NCBI GenBank assembly: GCA_030656575.1
Contig: JAUSPO010000172.1
Span: forward strand, 1-52,185
DNA: 52,185 bases
Source: Bacillota bacterium
GTDB taxonomy: Bacteria > Bacillota > Dethiobacteria > DTU022 > UBA8154
Reading direction: 5' to 3'
Made by a program: the position numbers and the translations under genes. Shown here in pieces: positions 8,686 through 17,555 of the stretch. Position 1 is the stretch's first letter; each line of letters opens with the position of its first letter. The notes under the pieces were generated by a model. It was not told the DNA's origin. It searched no databases and saw nothing but the letters and a program-made list of their open reading frames with translations.

Positions 8686-9540
8686 CTATATTTCTAACTT
8701 TTTCTTAAAAGCTTCTAATGTATTCTTCATAAGCGTGGTGATGGTTATGGGACCTACCCCTCCAGGCACAGGAGAGATCCAGCCCGCTATTTCTTTTGCT
8801 TCTTCGAAAACCACATCGCCTACCAGCTTATCACCGACTTGGGTCATACCTACATCGATCACCATAGCCCCTGGCTTAACCCAATCACCTTTTACCAATT
8901 CAGGTTTTCCTGCCGCCGTTACCAGTATGTCAGCTTCACGGCAAATATCTGCTAAATCTTTGGTCTGAGAATGACAGACAGTTACAGAAGCGTTTCTTCT
9001 TAATAACAGTAGAGAAAGAGGTTTCCCAACGATATTACTTCGGCTGATCAACACTGCAGATTTCCCGAAAACCGGTTGTCTTGGAAATTCGATCATCTGC
9101 ATAATACTGTAAGCGGTACAGGGAAGGAAGCCTTTTTCGTCACTAAAAAGTTTTCCCATGTTGATAGGATGGACGCCTTCCACATCTTTATCCGGATCGA
9201 TGGCATCAAGAATAGCCTTTTCATTGATCTTTTCAGGCAAAGGCAGCTGCACCATGATACCGTGAATGTTGTCGTCCCCATTCAACTGCTGGATAACTGT
9301 AAGAATATCCTCATGAGAAGCCTCTGCCGAAAGGCGATGAATTTCAGAATAGAAACCTAGTTTCTTGCTTTGTTTTTCCTTATTAATAACAAAAGAAAGG
9401 GATGCAGGATGCTCACCTACAATTACTACTGCCAAACCAGGAACTCGATCTGTTTTTTCATAAAGATCCTTGAGCTCAGCTGATATTTCAGAACGTACTT
9501 TGTTTGCAACTTCATCCCCTTTGATAAGCAGAGCAGGCAT
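8686..9540 (-). CDS. folD: Bifunctional methylenetetrahydrofolate dehydrogenase/cyclohydrolase FolD
   Basis: FolD interconverts methylene-, methenyl- and formyl-tetrahydrofolate with NADP(H), both in one-carbon metabolism and in the Wood-Ljungdahl methyl branch. This 284-residue copy is the more canonical of the two. The active-site Lys54 is in FVINKEKQ, QLPLP is at 98-102 and DKDVEGVHPINMGK follows, with SRSNIVGKPLS for nucleotide binding and PVPGGVGPITI at the C-terminus. The Tyr normally four residues before the Lys is Phe50, and the folate motif reads PCTA rather than PCTP. It starts 22 bp after the NuoG/GltD-like gene and is likely co-transcribed with it, which suggests a link between folate oxidation and that NAD(P)H-handling complex. 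Confidence 0.92.
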   Translation of the reverse strand: MPALLIKGDEVANKVRSEISAELKDLYEKTDRVPGLAVVIVGEHPASLSFVINKEKQSKKLGFYSEIHRLSAEASHEDILTVIQQLNGDDNIHGIMVQLPLPEKINEKAILDAIDPDKDVEGVHPINMGKLFSDEKGFLPCTAYSIMQMIEFPRQPVFGKSAVLISRSNIVGKPLSLLLLRRNASVTVCHSQTKDLADICREADILVTAAGKPELVKGDWVKPGAMVIDVGMTQVGDKLVGDVVFEEAKEIAGWISPVPGGVGPITITTLMKNTLEAFKKKLEI

Positions 9541-9562
9541 AAATTAACCCCCTAGAGGTCTA

Positions 9563-12500
9563 TTATTTCTTACCAAGACCTACTTCCTCAAGATAACCGG
9601 TAAACCATTTTTCCACACTGTCACAGCTTTCTCCCCACTTAAAGGATGCTTCACCTGCTGCAGGAAGACTGAATCTAATCTTACCGTTTGCTGAGACAAT
9701 TCGTTCCACATCACAGACAGGTGTTCCTGGCCAGTAAGGAGCTTCTTCCAGACTGCTGAAACCAATACCTTCAAAAATGGGAGCTAAGAAGCTAATTTCA
9801 TCCCATATCTCTTCAGGAGTAGTTGCATTCTGGTTATATCCCATCAACTCCATTAATTCCTGAAGCACCTGCAGGTTATCTTTGCCAGTTAAGGGTTTTA
9901 AGGCAGAGTTTAGCTTCTGCACACGCCGTTCGCTGTTAGTAAAGCTTCCGGATATCTCTGCAAAGCTTACAGCAGGCAGGACAACGTCGGCTTCTTTGGC
10001 AGTATCAGTGAGAAAGAGATCCTGCACAACAAGAAGCTCTGATTTTTTCAGCTTCTCTAATGTTTCAGGATCGGGATCCTCCCCGAAAATGAATACTCCC
10101 TTGATATCTTTATTTTCCAAGCCTTGTAAGATTTTCTCTTTATCTTTCCCAACAGCAGCCGGGATTGATGCTTTCCATTTGCGGGCAAATTTTGCCCTTA
10201 CACTTTCATCTTCTAATTTTTGATAACCGGTGACAAAAGCAGGTGCAATACCCATATCTGCCATACCCTGGCTGTTGCAGCGCCCTCTGAGATTTATTAT
10301 ACCCCGGCGCGGCAGCCCTGCTTTTCCAAGAGCTACAGCAAAACCTGCCAGCATCCGAACAGCACCGGGAGTAAGGATTTTGCTTCCCAGGATTAGAAGC
10401 GGTTTTTTTGCCCCTGCAAATCCTTCAACCAGAGAGGCAACATCATTTTCCGTCAAGCCGCTCCCAGCGATAAGCTCATCCATTTTCAACCCGGACAAAG
10501 ACTGGGTCAGCTCGTCAAAATTGACGGTATACTTTTCTACAAATGCCTTGTTCACCAGGCCTTTTTCCACTGCATAAGAAAGCAGCGCAGCAAACAGGCC
10601 CGTATCAGAATCATTGTTCATAGTAAAGCACTTCCTGGCATATTTCCCAAGTTTAGGCTCATTAGCATCTACAAGCCAGAGCTGTGTCCCTTTTTCCACT
10701 GCCTGTTTAATTTTCAGCCCTGCAATGGGATAATCAGGATAATCCACACCTACAGCCAGAATAAAATCAGCAGCATCAATTTCTGCAAATGAGTTTGTGG
10801 AGGCATCCCAACCCAGAACGTCTCCAAGGGGATTAGCCGGCTCAGTAAAGCTGGTAATGTTATTTGTCCCCAGGACCGCGCGAGCAAACTTTTGAATCAT
10901 ATAGCTTTCTTCGTTGCTGTAGCGTGGGCTGGAAAAAACAGCCAGGCTTTCGCCGCCAAAGCGTGCTTTTAGAGACTTGGCCTTCTTGGCAGCATATAGA
11001 AGCGCATCTCTCCAGGTTGTTTCCTTTAAAACTCCGTTTTCCCTGATTAAAGGAGCCGTTAATCTCTCCTCATTATTTATATAACCGAACCCGAAACGCC
11101 CGTTTTTACAGAGCACACCGGAATTTACAGGACCTGAGAAAGGAACAACCCTGGCAATCTTATCGCCGATGGTTTCGATCTGCACGCTGCAGCCAACACC
11201 GCAGTAACCGCAGACAGTCGTTGTCTTCTTCAAATCCCATGGTGCAGGTTTGACAAAAGGCATATTTTCGACTAGGGCGCCTGTGGGACAGACCGCAACG
11301 CACTGGCCGCAGGATACACATGCTGTCTCCTCCAGAGGAAGGTCCAGTGAAGGGCTGACATAAACATCAAAGCCTCGATTTACAAGCCCGAGAGCTTCCG
11401 CACCTATAATCTCACTGCAGGTACGCACGCAGAGGCCGCAGAGTATGCACTTGTTCTGATCCCTGACGATAAAGGGATGGACAACTTTTTCGTAATCATG
11501 CTTCTCACCCATTATTCTTTCAGGGTGGGCATCATATTTGGTAGCATAATCGCGCAGCTTGCATTCAAAAACATCAAAACATCCGCACTCCAGGCAGCGG
11601 TTGGCATCCTTTAAAGCCGATTCAGGAGTAAGACCCTGTTCGATCTCGCGGAAATTAGTGACACGGATTTCTTCCGGGACCACTTCCATTTTTACCTTGG
11701 GTTTCTTCTCTTCTCCGGCAAAGTCTTCCTCGGTAAGCCCTTCCTTTTTGATATCAAAGTAAGTCTTATAGGGAGCTGCTTTGCCGCCCAGGTAACTGCA
11801 GATAACTTCTGAGACGCGCTTTCCGGCTGCAACCGCTTCAATAGCAATAGACGGTCCTGTAACAGCATCGCCGCCGGCAAATACACCGGGAACGTTGGTA
11901 TTAAATGTCCCCTCTTCTATTTCAATGGTACGATACTTGTTAACCTCTACTTCATCCTTAATATCATCTACCCCTACATACTGTCCGATAGCAGCAATGA
12001 TTGTATCTACTTCCAGATCAAAATATGCATCAGGAATAGGCTCAGGTCTGCGGCGTCCCGATGCATCAGGCTCACCAAGCTGCATTTTCTGGCAGACCAT
12101 CTTCTCGACCTTACCATTACCTTCTATTTTCACCGGTGCAGCCAGCAGGAAAAACTCCACACCTTCTTCTTCCGCTTCGATTACTTCAATTGCCTGCGCA
12201 GGCATCTGTTCCCTCTGTCTCCTGTAGACAACCATGACCTGCTCAGCGCCAAGCCTCTTCGCTGTTCTGGCAGCATCCATGGCAGTATTTCCGCCACCGA
12301 TAACAGCAACCTTGTTCCCCAGGCTAACATCCTCGTTAAGCATTACGGCCCGGAGAAATTCTGTTCCACCCAGTACTCCCGTAATATCTTCACCCGGAAC
12401 ACCCATCCTGCTGCTGTTCTGAGCTCCAATAGCAAGGTAAACCGCATCAAAGCCGGACTTGAAGAGATAATCAATACTAAAGTCTTCACCCAGCTGTACG

Positions 12501-13288
12501 TTTGCCTGGGCTTTGACCCCTAAATTCAGGATCTGTTGTATCTCTGCATCTAAAATATCTTTTGGTAAACGATATTCAGGAATACCGTAGCGCAGCATAC
12601 CACCAAACTCAGGCAGTGATTCAAGAACGGTCACATCATGCCCCTGGCGCCTCAGGAAATATGCTGCTGTCATTCCGGCAGGTCCCGAACCCACAACAGC
12701 CACTTTTTTACCTGTATCAGGTTTTACCTCCGGCACATAGGGATCGTCGCTTGCCATATCCAGATCGGCTATCATCCGTTTAAAATAACGGATGGAGACA
12801 GCGCCTTCCACCAAATTGCGGCGGCAGTTTACCTCGCAGGGAGCAGGACAGACGCGCCCGATGGAAGCTGGGAACGGCATAAATTCCTTCACTAATATCA
12901 ATGCATCTCTATACTGGCCATTGGCCACAAGAGCAGCATAACCCTGAGCATCACAGTTAGCCGGACAGGCCATCACACATGGTGCGCGGCAGTCTCCGGC
13001 GTGATCTGAAAGAATCAACTCCAGTGCCAGTTTCCTGGCCTTACTAATTTTTTCGTTATCAGTTGTGACTACCATCCCATCGCTGACCTTCGTGGCACAT
13101 GCCCTCAGTAAGCGGGGCATCCCCTCCACTTCAACCAGGCAAAGCCCACATGAAGCATATATTTCCAGATCGCCGCTAAAACAAAGCGTAGGAATATAAA
13201 TGTCATTTTCCCTGGCTATATCCAGAACAGTTTGATCTACATGGCCGGACAATTCCTGACCATTTATATTAATGCGTACTCGACTCAT
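9563..13288 (-). CDS. NuoG-GltD-molybdopterin-like fusion subunit
   Basis: This 1241-residue soluble oxidoreductase subunit is built in five parts. A [2Fe-2S] domain has Cys36, 47, 50 and 64. A Cys-rich segment (Cys100-112 and 147-155) resembles the GltD N-terminus. A GltD-like flavoprotein covers about 190-500, with GSGPAGMTAA for FAD and GGGNTAMDAARTAKRLG plus YRRQREQMPA for NADPH. Two [4Fe-4S] motifs lie at 614-624 and 657-667. A molybdopterin-oxidoreductase-type domain follows, with Cys693, 696, 700 and 727. In that last domain the position of the catalytic Cys/Sec of formate dehydrogenases (about 812-822, TSFTEPANPLGDV) has neither residue, and the C-terminal guanosine-nucleotide-binding domain is missing. 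It is therefore more NuoG-like than FDH. With NuoF and NuoE it probably moves electrons between NADH, NADPH and another carrier. Confidence 0.85.
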   Translation of the reverse strand: MSRVRININGQELSGHVDQTVLDIARENDIYIPTLCFSGDLEIYASCGLCLVEVEGMPRLLRACATKVSDGMVVTTDNEKISKARKLALELILSDHAGDCRAPCVMACPANCDAQGYAALVANGQYRDALILVKEFMPFPASIGRVCPAPCEVNCRRNLVEGAVSIRYFKRMIADLDMASDDPYVPEVKPDTGKKVAVVGSGPAGMTAAYFLRRQGHDVTVLESLPEFGGMLRYGIPEYRLPKDILDAEIQQILNLGVKAQANVQLGEDFSIDYLFKSGFDAVYLAIGAQNSSRMGVPGEDITGVLGGTEFLRAVMLNEDVSLGNKVAVIGGGNTAMDAARTAKRLGAEQVMVVYRRQREQMPAQAIEVIEAEEEGVEFFLLAAPVKIEGNGKVEKMVCQKMQLGEPDASGRRRPEPIPDAYFDLEVDTIIAAIGQYVGVDDIKDEVEVNKYRTIEIEEGTFNTNVPGVFAGGDAVTGPSIAIEAVAAGKRVSEVICSYLGGKAAPYKTYFDIKKEGLTEEDFAGEEKKPKVKMEVVPEEIRVTNFREIEQGLTPESALKDANRCLECGCFDVFECKLRDYATKYDAHPERIMGEKHDYEKVVHPFIVRDQNKCILCGLCVRTCSEIIGAEALGLVNRGFDVYVSPSLDLPLEETACVSCGQCVAVCPTGALVENMPFVKPAPWDLKKTTTVCGYCGVGCSVQIETIGDKIARVVPFSGPVNSGVLCKNGRFGFGYINNEERLTAPLIRENGVLKETTWRDALLYAAKKAKSLKARFGGESLAVFSSPRYSNEESYMIQKFARAVLGTNNITSFTEPANPLGDVLGWDASTNSFAEIDAADFILAVGVDYPDYPIAGLKIKQAVEKGTQLWLVDANEPKLGKYARKCFTMNNDSDTGLFAALLSYAVEKGLVNKAFVEKYTVNFDELTQSLSGLKMDELIAGSGLTENDVASLVEGFAGAKKPLLILGSKILTPGAVRMLAGFAVALGKAGLPRRGIINLRGRCNSQGMADMGIAPAFVTGYQKLEDESVRAKFARKWKASIPAAVGKDKEKILQGLENKDIKGVFIFGEDPDPETLEKLKKSELLVVQDLFLTDTAKEADVVLPAVSFAEISGSFTNSERRVQKLNSALKPLTGKDNLQVLQELMELMGYNQNATTPEEIWDEISFLAPIFEGIGFSSLEEAPYWPGTPVCDVERIVSANGKIRFSLPAAGEASFKWGESCDSVEKWFTGYLEEVGLGKK

Positions 13289-13342
13289 GCGCTTTACTCA
13301 ACCCCTTTACTTTAAAAATTAACTGGCCTTTAAGCAGTATCT

Positions 13343-15112
13343 TTACTCCACCAATACCGCCTCAAACCTGCAGCTGTCAAAGCAATTGCCGCATTTAATA
13401 CATTTTTCCTGGTCAATAACATGAGGCTCCTTCTTTTCTCCTGTAATCGCCTCCGTCGGACAGCGCTTGGCACAGCGCCGGCAGCCGTTGCAAACCTCAG
13501 GGTCAATTGTATAGGTAAGAAGCTCAACACAGGCTTTAGCGGGACACCTGCGATCCTCAATATGAGCCAGATATTCATCCCGGAAATATTTAAGAGTAGT
13601 CAGTACAGGGTTGGGAGCAGTCTGCCCCAAGCCGCATAAGGCCCCTTCTTTAACGTTATAAGCTATCTCTTCCAGTAATTCCAGCTCCTCGTGCTCGGCC
13701 TTACCCTCTGTAATACGGTTTAAGATCTCCAGCATTCTCTTTGTCCCCAACCTGCAGTGAACACACTTTCCGCAGGACTCGTTCTGGACAAAGTTAGAGA
13801 AGAAACGAGCCATGTCCACCATACACGTGGTCTCGTCCATGACGATCATTCCACCGGATCCCATGATGGCGCCGGTCCTTGCTACAGAATCATAGTCTAC
13901 CGGAGTGTCAAGAAGGCTTTCAGGGATACACCCTCCCGAAGGGCCGCCCAGCTGTACGCCTTTAAACTTTTTATCGTCGCGGATACCTCCGCCGACTCCG
14001 AAAATAATCTCTTTCAGGCTAATGCCCATAGGAACCTCAATAAGGCCGCCCCGCTTCATTTTACCGGCAAGAGCAAAAACCTTGGTTCCTTTGCTTTTTT
14101 CTGTCCCGTAGGCAGCATATTTCTCCGCCCCGTTGAAAAGAATCCAGGGTACATTAGATAAGGTTTCTACGTTGTTGATACAGGTGGGTTTTTTCCAGAG
14201 CCCTGCTTCAGCCGGGAAAGGAGGCTTCAGTCTGGGCATGCCCCTTTCTCCCTCCAGGGAAGCTATAAGGGCAGTTTCCTCACCGCAGACAAACGCTCCG
14301 GCTCCTTTTTTAATTTTCAGCTTAAAGTTAAATCCACTGCCGAGGATATTCTCACCCATCAGTCCTGCCTCTTTAGCATCATGAATAGCCTTTTCAAGAC
14401 GGACAATGGCCAACGGGTATTCCGCCCGTACATAAACATACCCTTCCGAGGCCCCAATGGCATAAGCGGCAAGCATCATCCCCTCCACAACAGCATGGGG
14501 ATCTCCTTCGATAATACTGCGATCCATGAAAGCTCCTGGGTCACCTTCATCAGCATTGCAGACGATATATTTCTGGTCATTTTGGTACTGCCGGGTAAAA
14601 CGCCACTTCATCCCTGTGGGGAATCCAGCTCCGCCTCTGCCCCGGAGTCCCGAACGAAGAACCTCATCGATGACCTGCTCGGGAGTCATCGCCAGAATAG
14701 CTTTTTCAAAAGCCTTATAGCCTCCACTCTCCCTGTAATCACTGAGAGATTCGGGATCGATGATACCACAGTTCCGTAAAGATATCCTAACCTGCTGTCC
14801 TACAACTTCTTCTCTCTCTTTGTTGATCAACATATCCTCGGGCGGCTTCCCCTGCTTGATATGCTCCTCGATAATTCTCAGCGCGCCCTCTTCAGTTACC
14901 ATGCCATAGGAAAACAGCTCCCCTGCCGGAGTAATTACATCAACGATGGGCTCAACATAACACATGCCGATACAACCTGTTTTCTGCAGCACTACCTGTA
15001 AATTGTCTTTCGAAATTTCTTTTGTAAGCGTCTCCAAAACTTTGCTACCGCCGGCGGCTATACCACAGGTGCTATAGCCTACTTTAATAACTGTTTTTCC
15101 CTGTTCGTGCAA
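13343..15112 (-). CDS. nuoF: NuoF-like NADH-oxidising FMN/Fe-S subunit
   Basis: This NuoF/HydB-type subunit would bind NADH and FMN. An N-terminal thioredoxin-like [2Fe-2S] domain has TCGIAAGG and GCIGMC. The Nuo51 core follows with GRGGAGFPTGMKW, NADEGDPGAFMDR and GAGAFVCGEETALIASLEG. Next are an SLBB segment, the [4Fe-4S] motif ESCGKCVHCRLG, and two C-terminal ferredoxin motifs (CNGCRRCAKRCP and CIKCGNCFDSCR). I prefer the TTG at 15110-15112 as start because GGAGG lies eight bases upstream; the GTG nine bases earlier leaves no spacing. It follows nuoE and precedes the NuoG/GltD fusion. This subunit layout is the one used in NADH-dependent or bifurcating hydrogenases and formate dehydrogenases. 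Confidence 0.93.
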   Translation of the reverse strand: MHEQGKTVIKVGYSTCGIAAGGSKVLETLTKEISKDNLQVVLQKTGCIGMCYVEPIVDVITPAGELFSYGMVTEEGALRIIEEHIKQGKPPEDMLINKEREEVVGQQVRISLRNCGIIDPESLSDYRESGGYKAFEKAILAMTPEQVIDEVLRSGLRGRGGAGFPTGMKWRFTRQYQNDQKYIVCNADEGDPGAFMDRSIIEGDPHAVVEGMMLAAYAIGASEGYVYVRAEYPLAIVRLEKAIHDAKEAGLMGENILGSGFNFKLKIKKGAGAFVCGEETALIASLEGERGMPRLKPPFPAEAGLWKKPTCINNVETLSNVPWILFNGAEKYAAYGTEKSKGTKVFALAGKMKRGGLIEVPMGISLKEIIFGVGGGIRDDKKFKGVQLGGPSGGCIPESLLDTPVDYDSVARTGAIMGSGGMIVMDETTCMVDMARFFSNFVQNESCGKCVHCRLGTKRMLEILNRITEGKAEHEELELLEEIAYNVKEGALCGLGQTAPNPVLTTLKYFRDEYLAHIEDRRCPAKACVELLTYTIDPEVCNGCRRCAKRCPTEAITGEKKEPHVIDQEKCIKCGNCFDSCRFEAVLVE

Positions 15113-15138
15113 TACAGGCACCTCCTCGTCCCCTTACC

Positions 15139-15648
15139 TTAATTTTGAGCAGCTGCTTCACGTTTCTGGTATTCCTTTACAATTTTACGAGTACTGTCAG
15201 GTGTCAACTTCGCATAAGTTTCCTCATTAATAACCATTACCGGAGAAAGACTGCAGCAGCCTATGCAGGCCACCTTTTCCAGGCTAAAAAGACCATCTTC
15301 TGTTGTCTCTCCACCTTTAACCCCAAGTTCGTCTGAAATGGCATTGCCTATCAATTTAGCCCCGTTAACATGACACGCAGTACCTTCACAAAGCATAATG
15401 ATGTATTTACCCAGCGGCTCCAGCCTGAATTGGGCATAAAAAGTTACAATACCATAAATTTTTGCCGGAGAAACATTCAGCTTTTCCGCAAGATATGAGA
15501 TGCTATCTTTGGGAACATACTGCAAATGATCCTGAATGTCCTGGAGAATAGCAATTATTGCTGTGGGATCCCCATTATACTTGTTAATAGACTTATCAAA
15601 TTCATCATAAGGGAGAGCACCCACCTCCAGAGTTTTGCTTTTTGCCAT
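15139..15648 (-). CDS. nuoE: NuoE-like [2Fe-2S] thioredoxin-fold subunit
   Basis: NuoE-type subunit of about 169 residues carrying one [2Fe-2S] cluster. The four ligands are in CEGTACHVNGA and ACIGCCSLSPVM, in the family spacing. The N-terminal helical part (DPTAIIAILQDIQDHLQYVP) and SPAKIYGIVTFYAQF are typical. The ATG at 15646-15648 is chosen because AAGGAG precedes it at good distance; the open frame extends 23 codons further upstream without support. It is the first gene of the nuoEF-nuoG/gltD cluster. A TTGTG-N8-CACAA palindrome lies about 50 bp upstream. Confidence 0.93.
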   Translation of the reverse strand: MAKSKTLEVGALPYDEFDKSINKYNGDPTAIIAILQDIQDHLQYVPKDSISYLAEKLNVSPAKIYGIVTFYAQFRLEPLGKYIIMLCEGTACHVNGAKLIGNAISDELGVKGGETTEDGLFSLEKVACIGCCSLSPVMVINEETYAKLTPDSTRKIVKEYQKREAAAQN

Positions 15649-15698
15649 AAAACAACAACTCCTTTTAAAAAATTCAGATAATACGGGCTCCAAATCAC

Positions 15699-15718
15699 CT
15701 TGTGATATTCGCCACAAG
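15699..15718. promoter_or_regulatory. Candidate Rex operator upstream of nuoE
   Basis: The 20-base inverted repeat CTTGTGATATTCGCCACAAG has the TTGTG-N8-CACAA form of Rex binding sites. Rex is the Firmicute repressor that senses the NADH/NAD ratio. On the minus strand a TTGAAC box followed by 17 bases and TACTTG places the palindrome over a possible -10 region. The genes downstream handle NADH, which makes Rex control reasonable. It is a motif match only. Confidence 0.5.
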
Positions 15719-15888
15719 TAGATGAGAACCCTTTTTAGTTCAACAGATTATTACCTCTTTTTTCGCTGTACTAAAAAAAAAGGTAAAATAAAATGTTCAC
15801 TAATTCTATTCTACAAATATTCGTCGTATAGGCTTAAATTTCCTTTAGGCATCGCATATTCGCAATATTCTTAAATAAGAGCGCATTT

Positions 15889-16836
15889 TTATTTTCTGTT
15901 ATAAGCTGAAAGGAGGGCGGGACCGATAGCACTGTCCCCGGCAAAACTAGGCGCAGGGAAAAAGAAATTCAGGGAAGGTAATCCTTCCACAAGCCTCCTT
16001 CTCACGAAAGCATTCGCTGCAATACCTCCCACTACCAGAACATCCACTATTTCAGTATCTCGGGCAAGATTGCGCAGTACTTCAAGAAAACTATGGGCAA
16101 GACAGATCTCCACTCCCCTTGCAACCTCTTCTCCCGGGACAGACTTATCAATAGCCCTTTCAACAAAAGTGGCAGGACCGGAAAAACTCACATCGTAACG
16201 GTTTACCGATACCGGCACCTTTATGCCTCCTTCCTTACTGCGGGCAGCCAGTGCTTCCAGCTCTTTTCCAGCAGGAAAGGAAAAACCAAGTTTCACACCT
16301 GCCCGGTCCACAAACTGCCCTGCATTTAAATCAGTAGTACCTCCCAGCAGCTTAATCTCCAAATTTCCTGCTGCTCTATTTTTAATCAACATAGCCTCAG
16401 TAGTACCTCCTGAAAGATGCAAAGCCAGGAAATGCTCTGCCCCACAACCTGAAGACCACAACCCCGTTAAGAGATGGCCTTCCTGGTGGCTGTAAGCATA
16501 ATAAGGAACCTTAAGCATAAAAGCCGCACTTTCGGCAAAACTTGTCCCTGCCTGAAACACAGGCATATAGGAACCTTCTGCCGGGCGCGGCCTTGTGGAT
16601 GCGGCAATACCATACAGTTTTCCCTCAGGCAGGTGGCGAGCTGCTTCTTCCCATAAAAGGGGCATATTCCTTACATGTTGGAAGACCGCCTCTGCCTGCC
16701 GTAAACCCTTTCCTCCTTTGATCACCTCAAGAATGATCCTTTTCTCCCAGTGCAGACGATAGATACCCTCCGGCTCAGCCCGTACAATCGCCATTGAAGT
16801 TACATAGTTCGAAGTATCTATTCCGAGGAAATACAT
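15889..16836 (-). CDS. TsaD/Kae1-like protein (M22 peptidase-family paralogue)
   Basis: This is an ASKHA-fold protein of the TsaD/O-sialoglycoprotein endopeptidase family, about 315 residues. It starts MYFLGIDTSNYVTSMAIV, like the nucleotide-binding first strand of TsaD. It keeps the metal-ligand pattern HxxxH in SHQEGHL, the LSGGTTEAML phosphate loop and a late Asp in FAGDSAIGPALLSAY. It is more divergent than a housekeeping TsaD, and a separate canonical tsaD is probably elsewhere in the genome. The start is the ATG at 16834-16836 with AAAGGTGA upstream, coupled to the nusB stop. Clostridia often carry such a paralogue next to nusB. Its substrate is unknown. Confidence 0.8.
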   Translation of the reverse strand: MYFLGIDTSNYVTSMAIVRAEPEGIYRLHWEKRIILEVIKGGKGLRQAEAVFQHVRNMPLLWEEAARHLPEGKLYGIAASTRPRPAEGSYMPVFQAGTSFAESAAFMLKVPYYAYSHQEGHLLTGLWSSGCGAEHFLALHLSGGTTEAMLIKNRAAGNLEIKLLGGTTDLNAGQFVDRAGVKLGFSFPAGKELEALAARSKEGGIKVPVSVNRYDVSFSGPATFVERAIDKSVPGEEVARGVEICLAHSFLEVLRNLARDTEIVDVLVVGGIAANAFVRRRLVEGLPSLNFFFPAPSFAGDSAIGPALLSAYNRK

Positions 16837-16841
16837 AAACC

Positions 16842-17246
16842 TCACCTTTCGATCTCTTGTCTGACCTTATCCAGAATACCATTTACGAAACGGGATGATT
16901 CCTCATCCTGGTAGAGTTTTGTTATCTCTATCGCTTCATTTATGGAAACAACCTCAGGTACATCGCTTCTATATAACATTTCATAGAGAGCAAGGCGTAA
17001 AATACTGCGTACTGCTGCCGCCAACCGATCAAACTTCCATTTAACCAGGTAAACTGACAGCTTCCGGTCAAGTTCATCCTTATTTTCCAGGACACCATTG
17101 ACCAGTTCCCGGCAAAAAGACAGTTCATCCTCAGAAACGTCTTCATCTTCCAGGACATAATTCAGTGCTCCTTCGAGGCCATTGTCTCCCATGTCTACCA
17201 TAAAAAGTATCTTAAAGGCGCACTCCCTTGCCAGTCTGCGTTTCAA
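16842..17246 (-). CDS. nusB: Transcription antitermination factor NusB
   Basis: NusB binds the boxA antiterminator of rRNA transcripts with NusE/S10. The 134-residue, all-helical protein has the family start MKRRLARECAFKILFMVD and the conserved C-terminal VPEVVSINEAIEITKLYQDEES and FVNGILDKVRQE. It overlaps or abuts the TsaD-like gene downstream. A likely terminator separates it from the envelope-protein gene upstream. Confidence 0.95.
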   Translation of the reverse strand: MKRRLARECAFKILFMVDMGDNGLEGALNYVLEDEDVSEDELSFCRELVNGVLENKDELDRKLSVYLVKWKFDRLAAAVRSILRLALYEMLYRSDVPEVVSINEAIEITKLYQDEESSRFVNGILDKVRQEIER

Positions 17247-17267
17247 ATCATCTGCCTTCCTTTCACT

Positions 17268-17308
17268 TTAAAAAAAAATAAAAAAACCTCCCTTTATCCA
17301 GGGCGGCC
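17268..17308 (-). terminator. Probable Rho-independent terminator after the DUF2273 gene
   Basis: On the minus strand CCGCCCT and AGGGAGG form a stem with one mismatch around a short loop, followed by TTTTTTTATTTT. It sits eight bases past the stop of the 74-residue membrane protein and before nusB, so it would end the asp23-amaP-DUF2273 transcript or attenuate read-through into nusB. Confidence 0.6.
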
Positions 17309-17315
17309 TGGACAT

Positions 17316-17540
17316 TTAAAATCGTTCACGCAAAAAGGGAAACCTATCCAAAAAATTTCTAAAACCTTCATTATTTTCTGCTTTACCGCCAAGATAAATT
17401 CCCGCCAAAATAGACAGGATGATGAAAAGGCCCTTCCAAAAACCGAAAATAACAAACAGCACAGCCAATATTAAACCTACCAGTCCACCTATTATCTTAC
17501 CCGGGTGTTCCTGGACAAATCTTATTATGTTATTTTCCAA
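17316..17540 (-). CDS. DUF2273 family small membrane protein
   Basis: A 74-residue protein with two hydrophobic helices (about 15-34 and 34-53, ending IYLGGKAE) and a basic C-terminus RFPFLRERF. It matches the DUF2273 pattern of small proteins that sit next to Asp23 and AmaP in Gram-positive bacteria. It follows amaP by 15 bp and is probably part of the same membrane complex. The exact role is unknown. Confidence 0.82.
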   Translation of the reverse strand: MENNIIRFVQEHPGKIIGGLVGLILAVLFVIFGFWKGLFIILSILAGIYLGGKAENNEGFRNFLDRFPFLRERF

Positions 17541-17555
17541 TTGATTTCACACCTT

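Noticed and set aside
9563-13288. Active formate dehydrogenase or Sec-containing FDH
   Set aside because: There is no Cys and no in-frame TGA at the active-site position, and the C-terminal nucleotide-binding domain is missing.
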